From: Brockia lithotrophica
GTDB lineage: Bacteria > Bacillota > Bacilli > Thermicanales > DSM-22653
DNA: 64,000 nucleotides
Assembly (NCBI GenBank): GCA_003050565.1
Contig: PEBW01000005.1
Coordinates: 1 to 64,000 of the forward strand
Direction of reading: 5' to 3'
Part shown: positions 27,243 to 37,478 of the stretch, in pieces
Layout: each line of letters begins with the position of its first letter
Position numbering within the stretch: the first letter of the stretch is position 1
Made by a program: the position numbers and the translations under genes
Notes under the pieces: model-generated
The model's database searches: none
Told to the model about the DNA's origin: nothing
What the model saw: only the letters and a program-made list of their open reading frames with translations

Positions 27243-28642
27243 CGAAACTCAGCCACCTTCTCGAAGACGGGAGAATGGGAAGGAACGCCAAACCCAACGT
27301 ACCGCAAGCCCGCCTCTTGCACAACCTTACCCGGTAGGGCATTCCGCCCGTCGATGAGGACGGGCGTGCGCATCGCACGGGCAATCGCGGACCAATCGAG
27401 TTCGGTAAACTCCTTCCACTCCGTGACGAGGACGAGGGCATCCGCTCCCCGGGCGACGTCCAGGACGCTCTTGCGGTAGTCGACGTTGAGATCCCATTCC
27501 CTCTGCGCCCGCGGGATGGCGACGGGATCGTATGCCCGGACGAACGCACCTCTTTCCAGGAGTTCTCGGGCTATATCGTAGGCGGGAGCGTCCCGCAGGT
27601 CGTCCGTGTTTGGCTTAAAGGAAAGCCCCAAAAGGCCTATCGTCTTTCCTTTGACGATCTTGAGCTCCCCTAGAAGCTTCTCGACGACCTTCCGTCTCTG
27701 GGCAAAGTTCACCTCGCGCGCCGCGGCGACGATGGGCATCCTGAGGCCGTACTCTTCGCCCGTGGCGAGAATCGCCGCGGTATCTTTGGGAAAGCAGCTT
27801 CCGCCCCAACCTACACCCGCCTGAAGGAAGCTTGGTCCGATTCTCCGGTCGAGGCCGATGCCTTGCGCCACGTCGCGAATGTCCGCCCCGACCTTCTCGG
27901 CCAGCGCCGCGATTTCGTTGATGAAGCTGATCTTGAGCGCGAGGAAGGCGTTTGCCGCGTACTTTACGAGCTCGGCGGTGGCCGTGTCCGTTTCCACGTA
28001 GGGAATCGTGTTCACGTGCGCCGGACGCGGTACATCCTCGGGCGGAGGAAAATCTTGGGCGACGAGGGGAGCGTAAAGTTCGCGCAGGATTTCCCGCGCT
28101 CGGGGTTCATCCGCGCCGACGACGATGCGGTCCGGGTAGAGGCTGTCGTATACTGCCGATCCTTCGCGCAGAAACTCGGGGTTGGAAGCCACGGCAAAGC
28201 GTCCTTTCGCCTCCCCGTGTACCTCGGAAAAGCTCCGTCGAATGTGCGCTTCCACCCAATTCCCGCTGCCGATGGGAACCGTGGACTTGTTGATCACGAG
28301 CGTAAAGCGGTCCACGTTCAAGTTCCGTCCGATTTCCCGCGCCGCCGCTTCGACGTACCGGAGATCGGGCCTGCCGTCGGGTGCGGAAGGCGTCCCTACG
28401 GCGATAAACACCACCTCCGCCCGGGGGATCACCTCGCTGTAGTCGGTCGTAAAGTGCATGCGCGACTTGTTGAGCGCGATGAGTTCGTCAAGATGAGGTT
28501 CGTAAAAGGGGGCCTTTCCCCGGGCGAGTTGTTCAATACGTCGGTCGTCGATGTCGACACCGTACACGCGATGTCCGATGTGGGCGAGCGTCGCCGCGGT
28601 CGTGACACCGACGTACCCCATCCCTACGATAGCTACGTCCAC
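27239..28642 (-). CDS. ugd: UDP-glucose 6-dehydrogenase
   Basis: The 467-residue product begins VDVAIVGMGYVGVTTAATL (NAD site). It has VGTPSAPDGRPDLRYVEAA, SNPEFLREGSAVYD, KYAANAFLALKISFINEI and the catalytic Cys in GWGGSCFPKDTAAI, and then LSFKPNTDDLRDAPA. It oxidises UDP-glucose to UDP-glucuronate, the substrate of the overlapping UXS. GTG 28642 lies eight bases after GGAGG and removes an unlikely N-terminal extension. It is the first gene of the minus-strand polysaccharide run. Confidence 0.94.
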   Translation of the reverse strand: MDVAIVGMGYVGVTTAATLAHIGHRVYGVDIDDRRIEQLARGKAPFYEPHLDELIALNKSRMHFTTDYSEVIPRAEVVFIAVGTPSAPDGRPDLRYVEAAAREIGRNLNVDRFTLVINKSTVPIGSGNWVEAHIRRSFSEVHGEAKGRFAVASNPEFLREGSAVYDSLYPDRIVVGADEPRAREILRELYAPLVAQDFPPPEDVPRPAHVNTIPYVETDTATAELVKYAANAFLALKISFINEIAALAEKVGADIRDVAQGIGLDRRIGPSFLQAGVGWGGSCFPKDTAAILATGEEYGLRMPIVAAAREVNFAQRRKVVEKLLGELKIVKGKTIGLLGLSFKPNTDDLRDAPAYDIARELLERGAFVRAYDPVAIPRAQREWDLNVDYRKSVLDVARGADALVLVTEWKEFTELDWSAIARAMRTPVLIDGRNALPGKVVQEAGLRYVGFGVPSHSPVFEKVAEFR

Positions 28643-29104
28643 CGCTCCTACCTCCGATCTCTGGAAAAACGTGAACATATCCCTCCCGGAGTTCGGCGAA
28701 AAAGAGTACGACAATGAATCCGTGTCTCATTCTACTACCCAGTCCTATCTGTGTAAAGGGGAAGGCACCGCACTTTCTGTGAAGAATGGGTAAATATGAC
28801 AGAATAATTAGTACTTTATTGCAACAACTCGATTTCCGCCGGTCCAAGCCACGTACTTCAACTTGCCCAAGAGGACGACTTCCCTCGGGTCTCCCTCTTT
28901 TTAGGGTGACCTCCTCCCATCCTTGAAAGGGTTGGCTTTCCCGACGGTTTCTCGTGAGCCTACTCTACCCCAACTTTGCCCAAAAGAACAAGGGACCGTA
29001 TTCCTACTTTTTCGCAAAGGCTCCATATCGCGTTTTGGCGCGTGGAAAAAAGCCTTTCTCCGGAGTTTCGTCGCAGCTTCGCCCCGGGAGAACCCTTTAC
29101 CCTA
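28643..29104. other. intergenic region before ugd
   Basis: About 460 bases. It holds the third IS605-like hairpin (28907-28945) and presumably the promoter of the ugd-uxs run. I see no supported gene. The small plus-strand frames near 28923-29156 lack ribosome-binding sites. Confidence 0.55.
28907..28945. repeat. IS605-like end hairpin, copy 3
   Basis: TGACCTCCTCCC followed by ATCCTTGAAAGGGTTGG, an imperfect stem with the same lead sequence as the copies at 2450 and 13989. Confidence 0.45.
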
Positions 29105-29818
29105 TCACCTCTTCCGTTTGTGCAGGATCCCCAAGAAGTGTCCCTTGAGCGGATGAATGCGCGCCAAAAGCGGATACAGAACGGGAAGCCAGTCGGAACG
29201 GAGGCGGCGGGCGAGCGGCGGGAGCAAGGTCGCGGGACGAAGGTCCGCGTGCGCTTCGGGGAAAAGATCCCGGATCTTGGAGCGCGTCAAAGGACGGACC
29301 TTTCGGTTGAACGGATTCGGGTAGCGGAGGTCGTACCAAACCACCGCGCCGTCGGGCTTCAGGACGTACCAGATCTTTTGGGCGACGGCGCGGGCGAGTC
29401 GGTCGTCGAGGATCGAGCTGAACACGGTAAAGGCGAAAACGAGGTCAAAACTCTCGGGCGGGAAAGGAGCCTCGGCGGCATTCCCGACGTAAAAGGTGAT
29501 GTGGGGGTAGCGCTCGCGCGCCCGGGCGATGCGTTCGGGCAGGAGGTCGATGCCGACGAGGTTTTCCGGTCGGGCACCCCACTCGGCAACGCGGGCGAGG
29601 GTACCTCCCGTCCCGCAGCCGACGTCCAAAATGCGAAACGGGGTAAGCGGCCAAAATCCGTGTTCTCGGAGCATCTGCTTGAGGAGGCTTTCCCTCTCTT
29701 CCACGATGGCGCGATTTCCGGGATTGTCCGGAGACCACTTTCCCGCACATCCCAGGTCGCGGTCGTACTCTTCGTACGCTAAGCGAATCCGTCGCGCTTC
29801 GCGCTCAAAGGACTCCAC
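29105..29818 (-). CDS. class I SAM-dependent methyltransferase
   Basis: The 237-residue product has FRILDVGCGTGGTLARVAEW (SAM motif I) near residue 63, NLVGIDLLPERIARAR (motif II) and NAAEAPFPPESFDLVFAFTV (motif IV region), then WYVLKPDGAVVWYDLR. The C-terminal 50 residues are basic. GTG 29818 sits nine bases after GGGGAGG. The frame is open further upstream without such a site. The location beside the polysaccharide locus suggests a sugar or lipid substrate, but the sequence does not show one. Confidence 0.82.
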   Translation of the reverse strand: MESFEREARRIRLAYEEYDRDLGCAGKWSPDNPGNRAIVEERESLLKQMLREHGFWPLTPFRILDVGCGTGGTLARVAEWGARPENLVGIDLLPERIARARERYPHITFYVGNAAEAPFPPESFDLVFAFTVFSSILDDRLARAVAQKIWYVLKPDGAVVWYDLRYPNPFNRKVRPLTRSKIRDLFPEAHADLRPATLLPPLARRLRSDWLPVLYPLLARIHPLKGHFLGILHKRKR

Positions 29819-30121
29819 GGAATCGTGCCTCCCCAGGCGGAAAAATCCTACATGAAACCGATAAGGGCAGAAAATTACCAACGCATGCCCCGGGCATCAT
29901 TTTACGCGTTGCCCGTAACCGTGTCCAGCGAAAAAATCTAGTAAGACTCCTCATCTCCTCGCGCTCCACCGTCTCGAGCAGACATCTCCGGTTGATCGAG
30001 AAGCGTTCCGCGCGAGAGATGCGGCGTGCTCGGCCGTCACGGCTTCCGTTGCAATCGCCTCGACGAGTTCGGATACGCAAAAACCGCCCCTCTCGTCGTG
30101 ACGGAGGGGCGGCGCGCCTAT
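29819..30121. other. intergenic region, terminator only
   Basis: About 300 bases between the methyltransferase start and the LCP gene end. Apart from the LCP terminator nothing is recognised. Confidence 0.55.
30079..30112 (-). terminator. terminator after the LCP gene
   Basis: Nine-pair stem CCGCCCCTC/GAGGGGCGG (30084-30092 with 30104-30112), 11-base loop, followed on the minus strand by TTTTTG. Confidence 0.85.
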
Positions 30122-31126
30122 TCAAGGGGTGTTTCCCGTGGATGACTTCGTCTGGGATTTTCCCTCGGCTTGGGCGGAAGCAAGAATACCGAGGTGCTCG
30201 CGCAAAGTCGCGGTCACGCGCTCGTAACTTTCGGGCTTCACCTTTTGGTAGGAAACGTTGTTCAGCCAGAGAGGCTCGAGGTCGAAGGCGAGTTCGTGGA
30301 CGTTGTCCATGGAACTCCGGTAGTCCCGAATGAGGCGCTGCATCTCTTCGTAGGTGAGGTTTGTCTTCATGTTCTTCCCGGCGACGTTCAGAAATTCGTC
30401 GAGCTTGAGGATCATCTCGGGGCGGGAGGCCTTCTGCAGGATCGCCTGCAGGACCTGGCGCTCCCGCGCGTTTCTCCCGATGTCTCCTTCGGGATCCCAG
30501 TAGCGCATGCGGATGTACCCGAGCGCCATCTCACCGTTTTCCAGCTGGATGGGTCCCTTGCGGTACACGTAGCCCGGCTTGTAGTACCCGGGATCCGTCC
30601 ACTCTACCGGATTATCCACCGTGATCCCGCCGATGAGGTCTACGAGATCGGCGAATCCCTGGAAGTTGATCGCGATGTAGTAGTCGACGGGCAAGCCCAA
30701 AAAGTTCTCCACCGTTTCCACGGAACCCGTGGGACCGCCGTAGGCGTAGGCGTGGTTGATCTTATCGAGCGTTCCGCTCCGCTTCCCCACCCCCTTGAGG
30801 GGAACCCGAATGTCGCGTTGAATCGAAAGGATGTACATCGACCGCTCTTGGGGGTTTAAGGTTACGTACAGGATGGCGTCGCTTCGACCGGGATCCCCAC
30901 TCTCCGGACGTTCGTCGACGCCGAGGAGGAGGAGGGAGATCGGCTTGAGCTGCCCTAGATCGACCTTATCCTCGCGTTTCGGCGGCTCCGTGCGCTTTAC
31001 TTCTTCGTAGATCGAATCGGCGGTCACCGCCGCCTTGTGAAAAAGGTAGGCGACGTACGCAAACACCCCCACGAGGAATATCCCCACCGCCGACCCGCCG
31101 TAGAGCAACACCCGTTTCCATCGCAT
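30122..31126 (-). CDS. LytR-CpsA-Psr (LCP) family cell-wall ligase
   Basis: The 334-residue type II membrane protein has one N-terminal helix (VLLYGGSAVGIFLVGVFAYVA). Its LCP domain has ISLLLLGVDERPESGDPGRSD, the Arg-rich SIQRDIRVPL, KINHAYAYGG, YYIAINFQGFADLVDLIGGI and RMRYWDPEGDIGRNARERQ. LCP enzymes move undecaprenyl-linked teichoic acids or capsular polysaccharides onto peptidoglycan. Its position upstream of the polysaccharide locus suggests it attaches that polymer. It is a single-gene unit ending in a strong terminator. The C-terminus is a short Ser/Thr/Lys-rich tail. Confidence 0.92.
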   Translation of the reverse strand: MRWKRVLLYGGSAVGIFLVGVFAYVAYLFHKAAVTADSIYEEVKRTEPPKREDKVDLGQLKPISLLLLGVDERPESGDPGRSDAILYVTLNPQERSMYILSIQRDIRVPLKGVGKRSGTLDKINHAYAYGGPTGSVETVENFLGLPVDYYIAINFQGFADLVDLIGGITVDNPVEWTDPGYYKPGYVYRKGPIQLENGEMALGYIRMRYWDPEGDIGRNARERQVLQAILQKASRPEMILKLDEFLNVAGKNMKTNLTYEEMQRLIRDYRSSMDNVHELAFDLEPLWLNNVSYQKVKPESYERVTATLREHLGILASAQAEGKSQTKSSTGNTP

Positions 31127-31625
31127 GAACCTCTTCCCCTCCCGTAGCTGTTCTGCGCCCCGCTCTGCTCATTTCCCTACCCTAAACACCTCAAGACTCT
31201 CTCCGCAGTTCGGCTGTCCAAAGGAGCCGTCTCTTTCTCCGGCAGTTTGGTGCGCGTTCGCCCAGATCCCTCAGATCCGACGAAAAACTCGCGTCCGGAC
31301 TTTTACCGCGTGTGGAGCAGCCCGATCAACCGCCCTTCCGTTCGACCGTCGTCCGCTCTCCAGACGTCCGCCCCCGCGTACCGACGGGGAATCAAAGCGT
31401 TTTTTAAAGGCAAAATCTTCACGGGAAATTCTCTCAGGGGAGAACGACGCGTGTCATCTTTTCCCATGACCCCCGGACATGCACCTTTTCAGTTTACCCG
31501 CAAGATATGGACGGAGCAAGTAGGAAAAACATACCACACACAAACCGCCCCGCGTAAAGGTACGGGGCGGTTTTTTCTGCGAGGATTCCTTTCGTGCACG
31601 AAAACCCGAAGGCCCGTCGGAACGG
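31127..31625. other. intergenic region between LCP gene and argH
   Basis: About 500 bases. It contains the terminator at 31543-31576 and should hold the LCP promoter. No supported gene is seen. The plus-strand frame at 31247-31867 runs antisense into argH and has no RBS. Confidence 0.55.
31543..31576. terminator. bidirectional terminator after argH
   Basis: Eight-pair stem CCGCCCCG/CGGGGCGG (31545-31552 with 31563-31570). It is followed by TTTTTT on the plus strand and by only TTTG on the minus strand. It is placed to end argGH transcription, although the better T-run faces the other way. Confidence 0.65.
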
Positions 31626-33128
31626 CTACCTTCCGGGTTCTCCTCCCCTTTCCCCGCCCTCCGCAAAGGCGCGGAGGACGTCCGATACGGTGCGCCCGAG
31701 GGGCTCTTCCTCGAGGATCCGGCGCGCAAGAGCGATCTGCTCCGCCACGGCCTCCGACGCGGGGCCGCCGAAGAGCTTCCGCCCTGCGACCGCAGACTCG
31801 GGCGACAAAAGCTCCAGATCTTCGGGGCGAAATGCCGCGTGGTGGCGGAGGAGTTCCTCCGGCGTGAGGTCGCGCAGGGACTTCCCGGCGGCGAACGCGT
31901 AGGCGACGAGACGGCCCACGGCTTCGTGCGCCTCGCGAAAAGGAACGCCGCGCAAGGCCAGGGCCTCTGCGAGGTCCGTGGCGCAAAGCAGCGGATCGTC
32001 GGCGGCGCGGCGCATCGCGTCCGCGCGAAAGGAGAGACTTCGGAGAAGCGGCGCGGTCACTTCGAGACCCGCGAGGACCGTGTCCACGGCGTCGAAGAGG
32101 GCTTCTTTGTCCTCCTGAAGGTCCTTGTTGTAGGCGAGGGGGAGCCCCTTGAGCACGGTGAGGAGGGCAACGAGGTCGCCGACGACGCGCCCCGTCTTTC
32201 CGCGCAGGAGTTCGGGAACGTCAGGGTTCTTTTTTTGCGGCATCATACTCGAACCCGTAGCAAAGGCGTCGTCGAGCTCCACGAAGGCGAACTCCTGGGA
32301 GGACCAGAGGATGAGCTCCTCGGCAAGGCGGGAGAGGTGAACTGCGATGAGGGAAAGGGCGAAGACGAATTCGAGGACGAAGTCGCGATCGGACACGGCG
32401 TCGAGGCTGTTGGGGTAGACGGCCGAGAGGCCGAGTTCGGCGGCGGTGAAGAAACGGTCGAAGGGGAAGCGGCTTCCCGCGAGCGCTCCCGCGCCGAGAG
32501 GCGACCAGGAGGCCCGGCGGTCGAGGTCCACGAGCCGCTCGGCATCCCGCGAAAACATCCAGAAGTACGCGAGGAGATGGTGGGCGAGCGTTACCGGTTG
32601 CGCCCGCTGGAGGTGCGTGTAGCCCGGGAGGACGACGTCACGGTGGGCGTCGGCGAGGTCGAGGAGGGCACGGCGTACGTCCGTGAGCATGCTGCGGGCG
32701 CGCGCGGCCTCGTCGCGGACGTAGAGGTGGAGGTCGGTCGCCACTTGATCGTTGCGGCTGCGCCCAGTGTGGAGCTTTCCCGCCACGGGTCCCACGCGTT
32801 CGCGGAGGAGGCGTTCGACCCACATGTGCACGTCTTCGTCCGCGTAGGTCCAGCGGACCTCGCCCCTCCGGATGGAGGCCTCGATCTCCCGCAGTCCTTC
32901 TTCGAGTAGGCGCGCCTCCTCTGCCGTGAGGAGACCGGTCCGCGCGAGCATGCGCACGTGGGCAATCGATCCGCGGATGTCTTGCGAAGCGAGGCGGACG
33001 TCGAAGGGGATGGAAGCGGTGTAGCGCTCGACGACTTCCGCCGTGCGCTTGGCGAAACGTCCGCCCCAAAGTTTTCCCGAAGCACCTGTGAACCGGGGGT
33101 CAAGGGAGCCCTCGTGTTCGTTGTGCAC
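31626..33128 (-). CDS. argH: argininosuccinate lyase
   Basis: The 500-residue product has KLWGGRFAKRTAEVVERY at the start, the catalytic loop GSSMMPQKKNPDVPELLRGK with the fumarase-family signature, HTGRSRNDQVATDLHLYVRD and GYTHLQRAQPVTLAHHLLAY. It splits argininosuccinate to arginine and fumarate in the last step of the pathway. GTG 33128 follows GGAGG with eight bases spacing. It lies 30 bases after argG and shares its promoter. It is slightly longer than the usual 460-470 residues because of a C-terminal extension. Confidence 0.96.
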   Translation of the reverse strand: MHNEHEGSLDPRFTGASGKLWGGRFAKRTAEVVERYTASIPFDVRLASQDIRGSIAHVRMLARTGLLTAEEARLLEEGLREIEASIRRGEVRWTYADEDVHMWVERLLRERVGPVAGKLHTGRSRNDQVATDLHLYVRDEAARARSMLTDVRRALLDLADAHRDVVLPGYTHLQRAQPVTLAHHLLAYFWMFSRDAERLVDLDRRASWSPLGAGALAGSRFPFDRFFTAAELGLSAVYPNSLDAVSDRDFVLEFVFALSLIAVHLSRLAEELILWSSQEFAFVELDDAFATGSSMMPQKKNPDVPELLRGKTGRVVGDLVALLTVLKGLPLAYNKDLQEDKEALFDAVDTVLAGLEVTAPLLRSLSFRADAMRRAADDPLLCATDLAEALALRGVPFREAHEAVGRLVAYAFAAGKSLRDLTPEELLRHHAAFRPEDLELLSPESAVAGRKLFGGPASEAVAEQIALARRILEEEPLGRTVSDVLRAFAEGGERGGEPGR

Positions 33129-33158
33129 CGCTCGACCTCCTCTTCCGGATCCCCGCAC

Positions 33159-34472
33159 TTACCCTTCGGAAACGGGAAAAGGAGGACGTTCCTGCGCGTG
33201 GAACGTCCCGCCGGCGACGGGGTTCAGGCTGCGGAAGAGTTCCGTAGGAAGTCCCCAGAGCTTGAGGAAGCCCTCCGCCGCCCGGTGGTCGAAGAGGTCC
33301 CCCGTCTGGTACGTGGCGAGATCGTGGCGGTAAAGGCTCTTTGCCGCCCGGCGCCCCGTGACGACGATGTTGCCTTTGTAAAGCTTTACGCGCACGTCCC
33401 CCGTCACGGGCTTCTGCGTGGCGGCAAAAAAGGCGTCGTACGCCTCCCGCAGCGGGGAGTACCAGAGGCCGTCGTACACGAGGCGCGTCCATGCGAATTC
33501 GAGTACCGGTTTCACGTGAAGGACCTCGCGCGGGAGGACGAGCGCTTCCAGAGCGCGGTGGGCTTCGATGAGGATGAGGGCGGCCGGCGCCTCGTATACC
33601 TCCCGCGACTTGATCCCCACGAGGCGGTCCTCGATCATGTCGATGCGGCCGACGCCGTGGCGTCCCCCGACTTCGTTGAGCGTCGTGATGAGGGTAACGA
33701 GGTCCATCGTCTCGCCGCCTAGGGCCACGGGACGTCCTTCCGCAAAGGTGAGGACGAGTTCCTCCGGTACGTCCGGCGCCTCCTCGGGAGCCACGGTCCA
33801 GAGAAAGGCGTCTTCCGGCGGCGCCGCCCAAGGATCTTCGAGCGCCCCCGCCTCGATCGCCCGTCCCCACAGGTTCTGGTCGATGGAGTACGGGCTTTCC
33901 TGCGTGACCGGAACGGGGATCCCGTGGGCGCGAGCGTACTCGATTTCCGCGTCGCGTGTGAGCCCCCACTCCCGCACCGGGGCGTACACCTGGAGTTCGG
34001 GGGCAAGGGCCTTCATCCCGAGCTCGAGCCGGACCTGGTCGTTCCCCTTGCCCGTAGAGCCGTGGGCTACGGCACGGGCCCCGACCTCGCGGGCAACGCG
34101 GACGACCTCCCGCGCGATGAGCGGACGCGAAAGCGCGGACGCCAGGGGGTACTTGCCTTGGTACAGAGCGTTCGCCCAGAGGGCGCGCAGGATGTATTCT
34201 TCTGCGAATTCGGCGCGGACGTCCTTGACCACCGCTTGGACCGCGCCGACCTTGATCGCCTTAGCCCGTACGGCCTCGAGGTCTTTGGCCTCGCCTACGT
34301 CGAGCGTTACGGTGACCACGCGAAAGCCGTACTTTTCTTCCAACCACTTGATGGCCACGGAGGTGTCGAGCCCTCCGGAGTACGCGAGGACGAGGAGCGG
34401 GCGTTCGCCGCCCGCGTGCTCCGCCCCCGGAGGTCGGCTTCCCACACCGCCCGCAAGCTCTGCTCCGTGCAT
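33159..34472 (-). CDS. argG: argininosuccinate synthase
   Basis: The 437-residue product has the PP-loop LVLAYSGGLDTSVAIKWLEE near residue 30, VAHGSTGKGNDQVRLELG and ESPYSIDQNLWGRAIEAG. It joins citrulline and aspartate using ATP. ATG 34472 follows a GGGAG site. The first 27 residues (MHGAELAGGVGSRPPGAEHA) are a low-complexity addition in front of the normal start. The promoter with the ArgR-like box lies just upstream. It is cotranscribed with argH. Confidence 0.96.
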   Translation of the reverse strand: MHGAELAGGVGSRPPGAEHAGGERPLLVLAYSGGLDTSVAIKWLEEKYGFRVVTVTLDVGEAKDLEAVRAKAIKVGAVQAVVKDVRAEFAEEYILRALWANALYQGKYPLASALSRPLIAREVVRVAREVGARAVAHGSTGKGNDQVRLELGMKALAPELQVYAPVREWGLTRDAEIEYARAHGIPVPVTQESPYSIDQNLWGRAIEAGALEDPWAAPPEDAFLWTVAPEEAPDVPEELVLTFAEGRPVALGGETMDLVTLITTLNEVGGRHGVGRIDMIEDRLVGIKSREVYEAPAALILIEAHRALEALVLPREVLHVKPVLEFAWTRLVYDGLWYSPLREAYDAFFAATQKPVTGDVRVKLYKGNIVVTGRRAAKSLYRHDLATYQTGDLFDHRAAEGFLKLWGLPTELFRSLNPVAGGTFHAQERPPFPVSEG

Positions 34473-34518
34473 CGGCTCTCCCTCTCTTCCTCGGCGATTC
34501 TCCCGTTTCGCGGCTGTA

Positions 34519-34570
34519 AATAAATATGCGTATTCATGGATAAGTATACACAAACGGCGCGCAGATGCAA
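34519..34570 (-). promoter_or_regulatory. argG promoter with ArgR-like box
   Basis: Minus strand: TTGCAT (34565-34570), 16-base spacer, TATACT (34543-34548), then CATGAATACGCATATTTATT over the likely start point. That matches the ArgR/AhrC box pattern of two TGAAT/ATTCA-like halves, the second one imperfect. Repression by arginine is expected. Confidence 0.65.
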
Positions 34571-34583
34571 GGCGCGCGGGGAC

Positions 34584-34675
34584 GTCGGGCAACCTGCTTT
34601 TACCTCACTGAGCGCAGAGCAGGATGGACAGGCGTCGCCCGCCGGCGAGAAGTCGGGCAACATGCTTTTACCTCA

Positions 34676-34677
<2 letters not shown>
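34584..34677. repeat. 26-bp direct repeat between argF and argG
   Basis: Copies at 34584-34609 and 34652-34677 differ at one base, with a 68-base period. The second copy includes the end of argF, so the intergenic region appears to have grown by duplication of the argF stop region. Confidence 0.9.
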
Positions 34678-35644
<967 letters not shown>

Positions 35645-35669
35645 CGCGGACCCTCCTCTCTTGCGTTTG

Positions 35670-35704
35670 ATTATACATGCCTTCGGATATTTATTCAAAC
35701 GAAT
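35670..35704 (-). promoter_or_regulatory. argF promoter with ArgR-like box
   Basis: Minus strand: TTGAAT (35693-35698), 17-base spacer, TATAAT (35670-35675). A TTTGAATAAATATCC box overlaps the -35 element and spacer, similar to the boxes before argG and argC. Confidence 0.65.
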
Positions 35705-35849
35705 ACCCCGCCGCGGTTCTCTTTTTTTCATTCTAGCGCACGGCGGCGGTGGCGTCACACCGACCGCCGAGGGGCCGGGCGCTCTGTCGAATAGGAGGGC
35801 TGACGGGTCGACGGGGATCCGAGCGTGCGCCCTGCCCGGAGCGAACGGG

Positions 35850-37478
35850 TCAGACGAGGCGCCGGCGGACGGCGCCGCTCAGGGCATCCGTCAGGGAGAC
35901 GAGGACGACGATTCCCAGAAGGATGATCCCCGCGCGCTCCCAGGCGTGGCTCTGAAGGGCGAAGAGGAGCGGCGCTCCGATTCCCCCTGCGCCTACGACG
36001 CCCACGACGGTCGCCGCGCGCATGTTGATCTCGAAACGATAGATCGCGTAGGAGAGGAGCTCCGGCAAGACCTGAGGGAAGATCGCCCAACGAAAAACCC
36101 CGAGTCCGTCGGCACCCGCCGCCCGGAGCGCCTCCACGGGTCCCATGTCCATCGCCTCCACGGCCTCTCCGTAGAGCTTGGCGAGCATGCCGATGGAGTG
36201 AACGCCGACGGCCAGGATCCCCGCATAGGCACCCGGACCGACCCCCACCATGAAGACGATCGCGAGCATGAGTTCCGGAAACGTGCGCACGGCGGAAAGG
36301 AATACTTTGGTCCCCGCGGCAAAGGGTGCGGGCGTGACGTTCCGCGCCGCCCAAAAGCCGAAAGGAAGCGCGAGGACGGCGGCGAGGAGCGTGCCCAGGT
36401 AGGCGATCTCCACGCTCTCCCAGAGGGCTACGAGGAGTTCCGGAGCGTACGACCACTCGGGACGGAAAATCCCGGCAAGGATCCGTCCGGCCATCTGAGC
36501 CCCCACGGAGAACCCTTTCGTGTTCAGGTCGATCCCCCAAAACGACCAGACGAGGGCGGCCGCGACGCCCAGAAAGGCGATGGGGCCACGAAACCGACGG
36601 AACACTCCTCCCAGTTGAGACGGGGCGGCAGGAGATTCGCCCTCCGTGAGGCGCCGCCTAAGATACTGGCTCGTCCACTCGATGAGGAGGACGGCGAGGA
36701 AGACGAGGAGGAGAATGGCCGAGGCACGGTCGTACTGCAGGAGGTTCAGGGCGGCCTTGAGGGGGACGCCGATTCCTCCGGCGCCGACGAGCCCGAGGAC
36801 GGTGGATACGCGGACGTTGATCTCGAACACGTACAGGACGTAGGAGAGGTACTGGGGCAAGATCTGGGGCAGGACGGCGTAAACCGCTGCCACCGCGGGC
36901 GTCGCGCCTGCGGCGTAGAGCGCCTCCGCAGGTCCCATGTCCGCGGCCTCGATCGTCTCGCTCGTGAGCTTTGCCACGATGCCGAAGGAGAAAAAGATGA
37001 GGGCGAGGATCCCCGAAAGGGCCCCGATGCCGAAGACGGCGACGAAGAGGGCGGCAAAGAGGAGGTCGGGGATCGTGCGGACGAGGTTCATGAACCCGCG
37101 CGTCACCCACAACGCACCCCGGTGGGTCACAAAGTTCCGCGCCGCCAAGAAGGCGTAGCCTAAGGCGAGGAGCGAGCCGATGAGGGTGCCGGCGACGGCC
37201 ATCTGGATCGTCTCTGCGAGGGCGGGAACGTAGCGGGCGATGTCGGCAAAGTCGGGAGAGAAAAAGGCGACGAACAGTCGCCCCATGTAGGGAAATCCTT
37301 GCACGAGGGCGGAAAGGGAAACTTGGGTGTCCGCGGCGGTATACGCGGCGAGACCGACGAGCGCGACGAAAAGCGCGGTGTTCCGCAGGCGTACCCCCGC
37401 GTCTTTGGGAGGAGCAGAAAGCGAAACCGGGAGGGCGTCCGGGGGAACGTTCTCGGATCGGCGGGTAGGGTCAGCCAC
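35850..37478 (-). CDS. phnE: phosphonate/phosphite ABC permease, fused double PhnE
   Basis: The 542-residue membrane protein is made of two tandem PhnE-type permease domains (about 1-265 and 290-542). Each has its own EAA loop: [20 protein letters not shown] in the first and [20 protein letters not shown] in the second. Each also has matching [20 protein letters not shown] blocks near its end. In most bacteria two separate PhnE chains or one homodimer form the channel, so one chain could serve both half-sites here. GTG 37478 overlaps the phnC stop and follows GGGGAGG. It works with phnC and phnD to import phosphonate, phosphite or a related compound. Confidence 0.9.
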   Translation of the reverse strand: MADPTRRSENVPPDALPVSLSAPPKDAGVRLRNTALFVALVGLAAYTAADTQVSLSALVQGFPYMGRLFVAFFSPDFADIARYVPALAETIQMAVAGTLIGSLLALGYAFLAARNFVTHRGALWVTRGFMNLVRTIPDLLFAALFVAVFGIGALSGILALIFFSFGIVAKLTSETIEAADMGPAEALYAAGATPAVAAVYAVLPQILPQYLSYVLYVFEINVRVSTVLGLVGAGGIGVPLKAALNLLQYDRASAILLLVFLAVLLIEWTSQYLRRRLTEGESPAAPSQLGGVFRRFRGPIAFLGVAAALVWSFWGIDLNTKGFSVGAQMAGRILAGIFRPEWSYAPELLVALWESVEIAYLGTLLAAVLALPFGFWAARNVTPAPFAAGTKVFLSAVRTFPELMLAIVFMVGVGPGAYAGILAVGVHSIGMLAKLYGEAVEAMDMGPVEALRAAGADGLGVFRWAIFPQVLPELLSYAIYRFEINMRAATVVGVVGAGGIGAPLLFALQSHAWERAGIILLGIVVLVSLTDALSGAVRRRLV

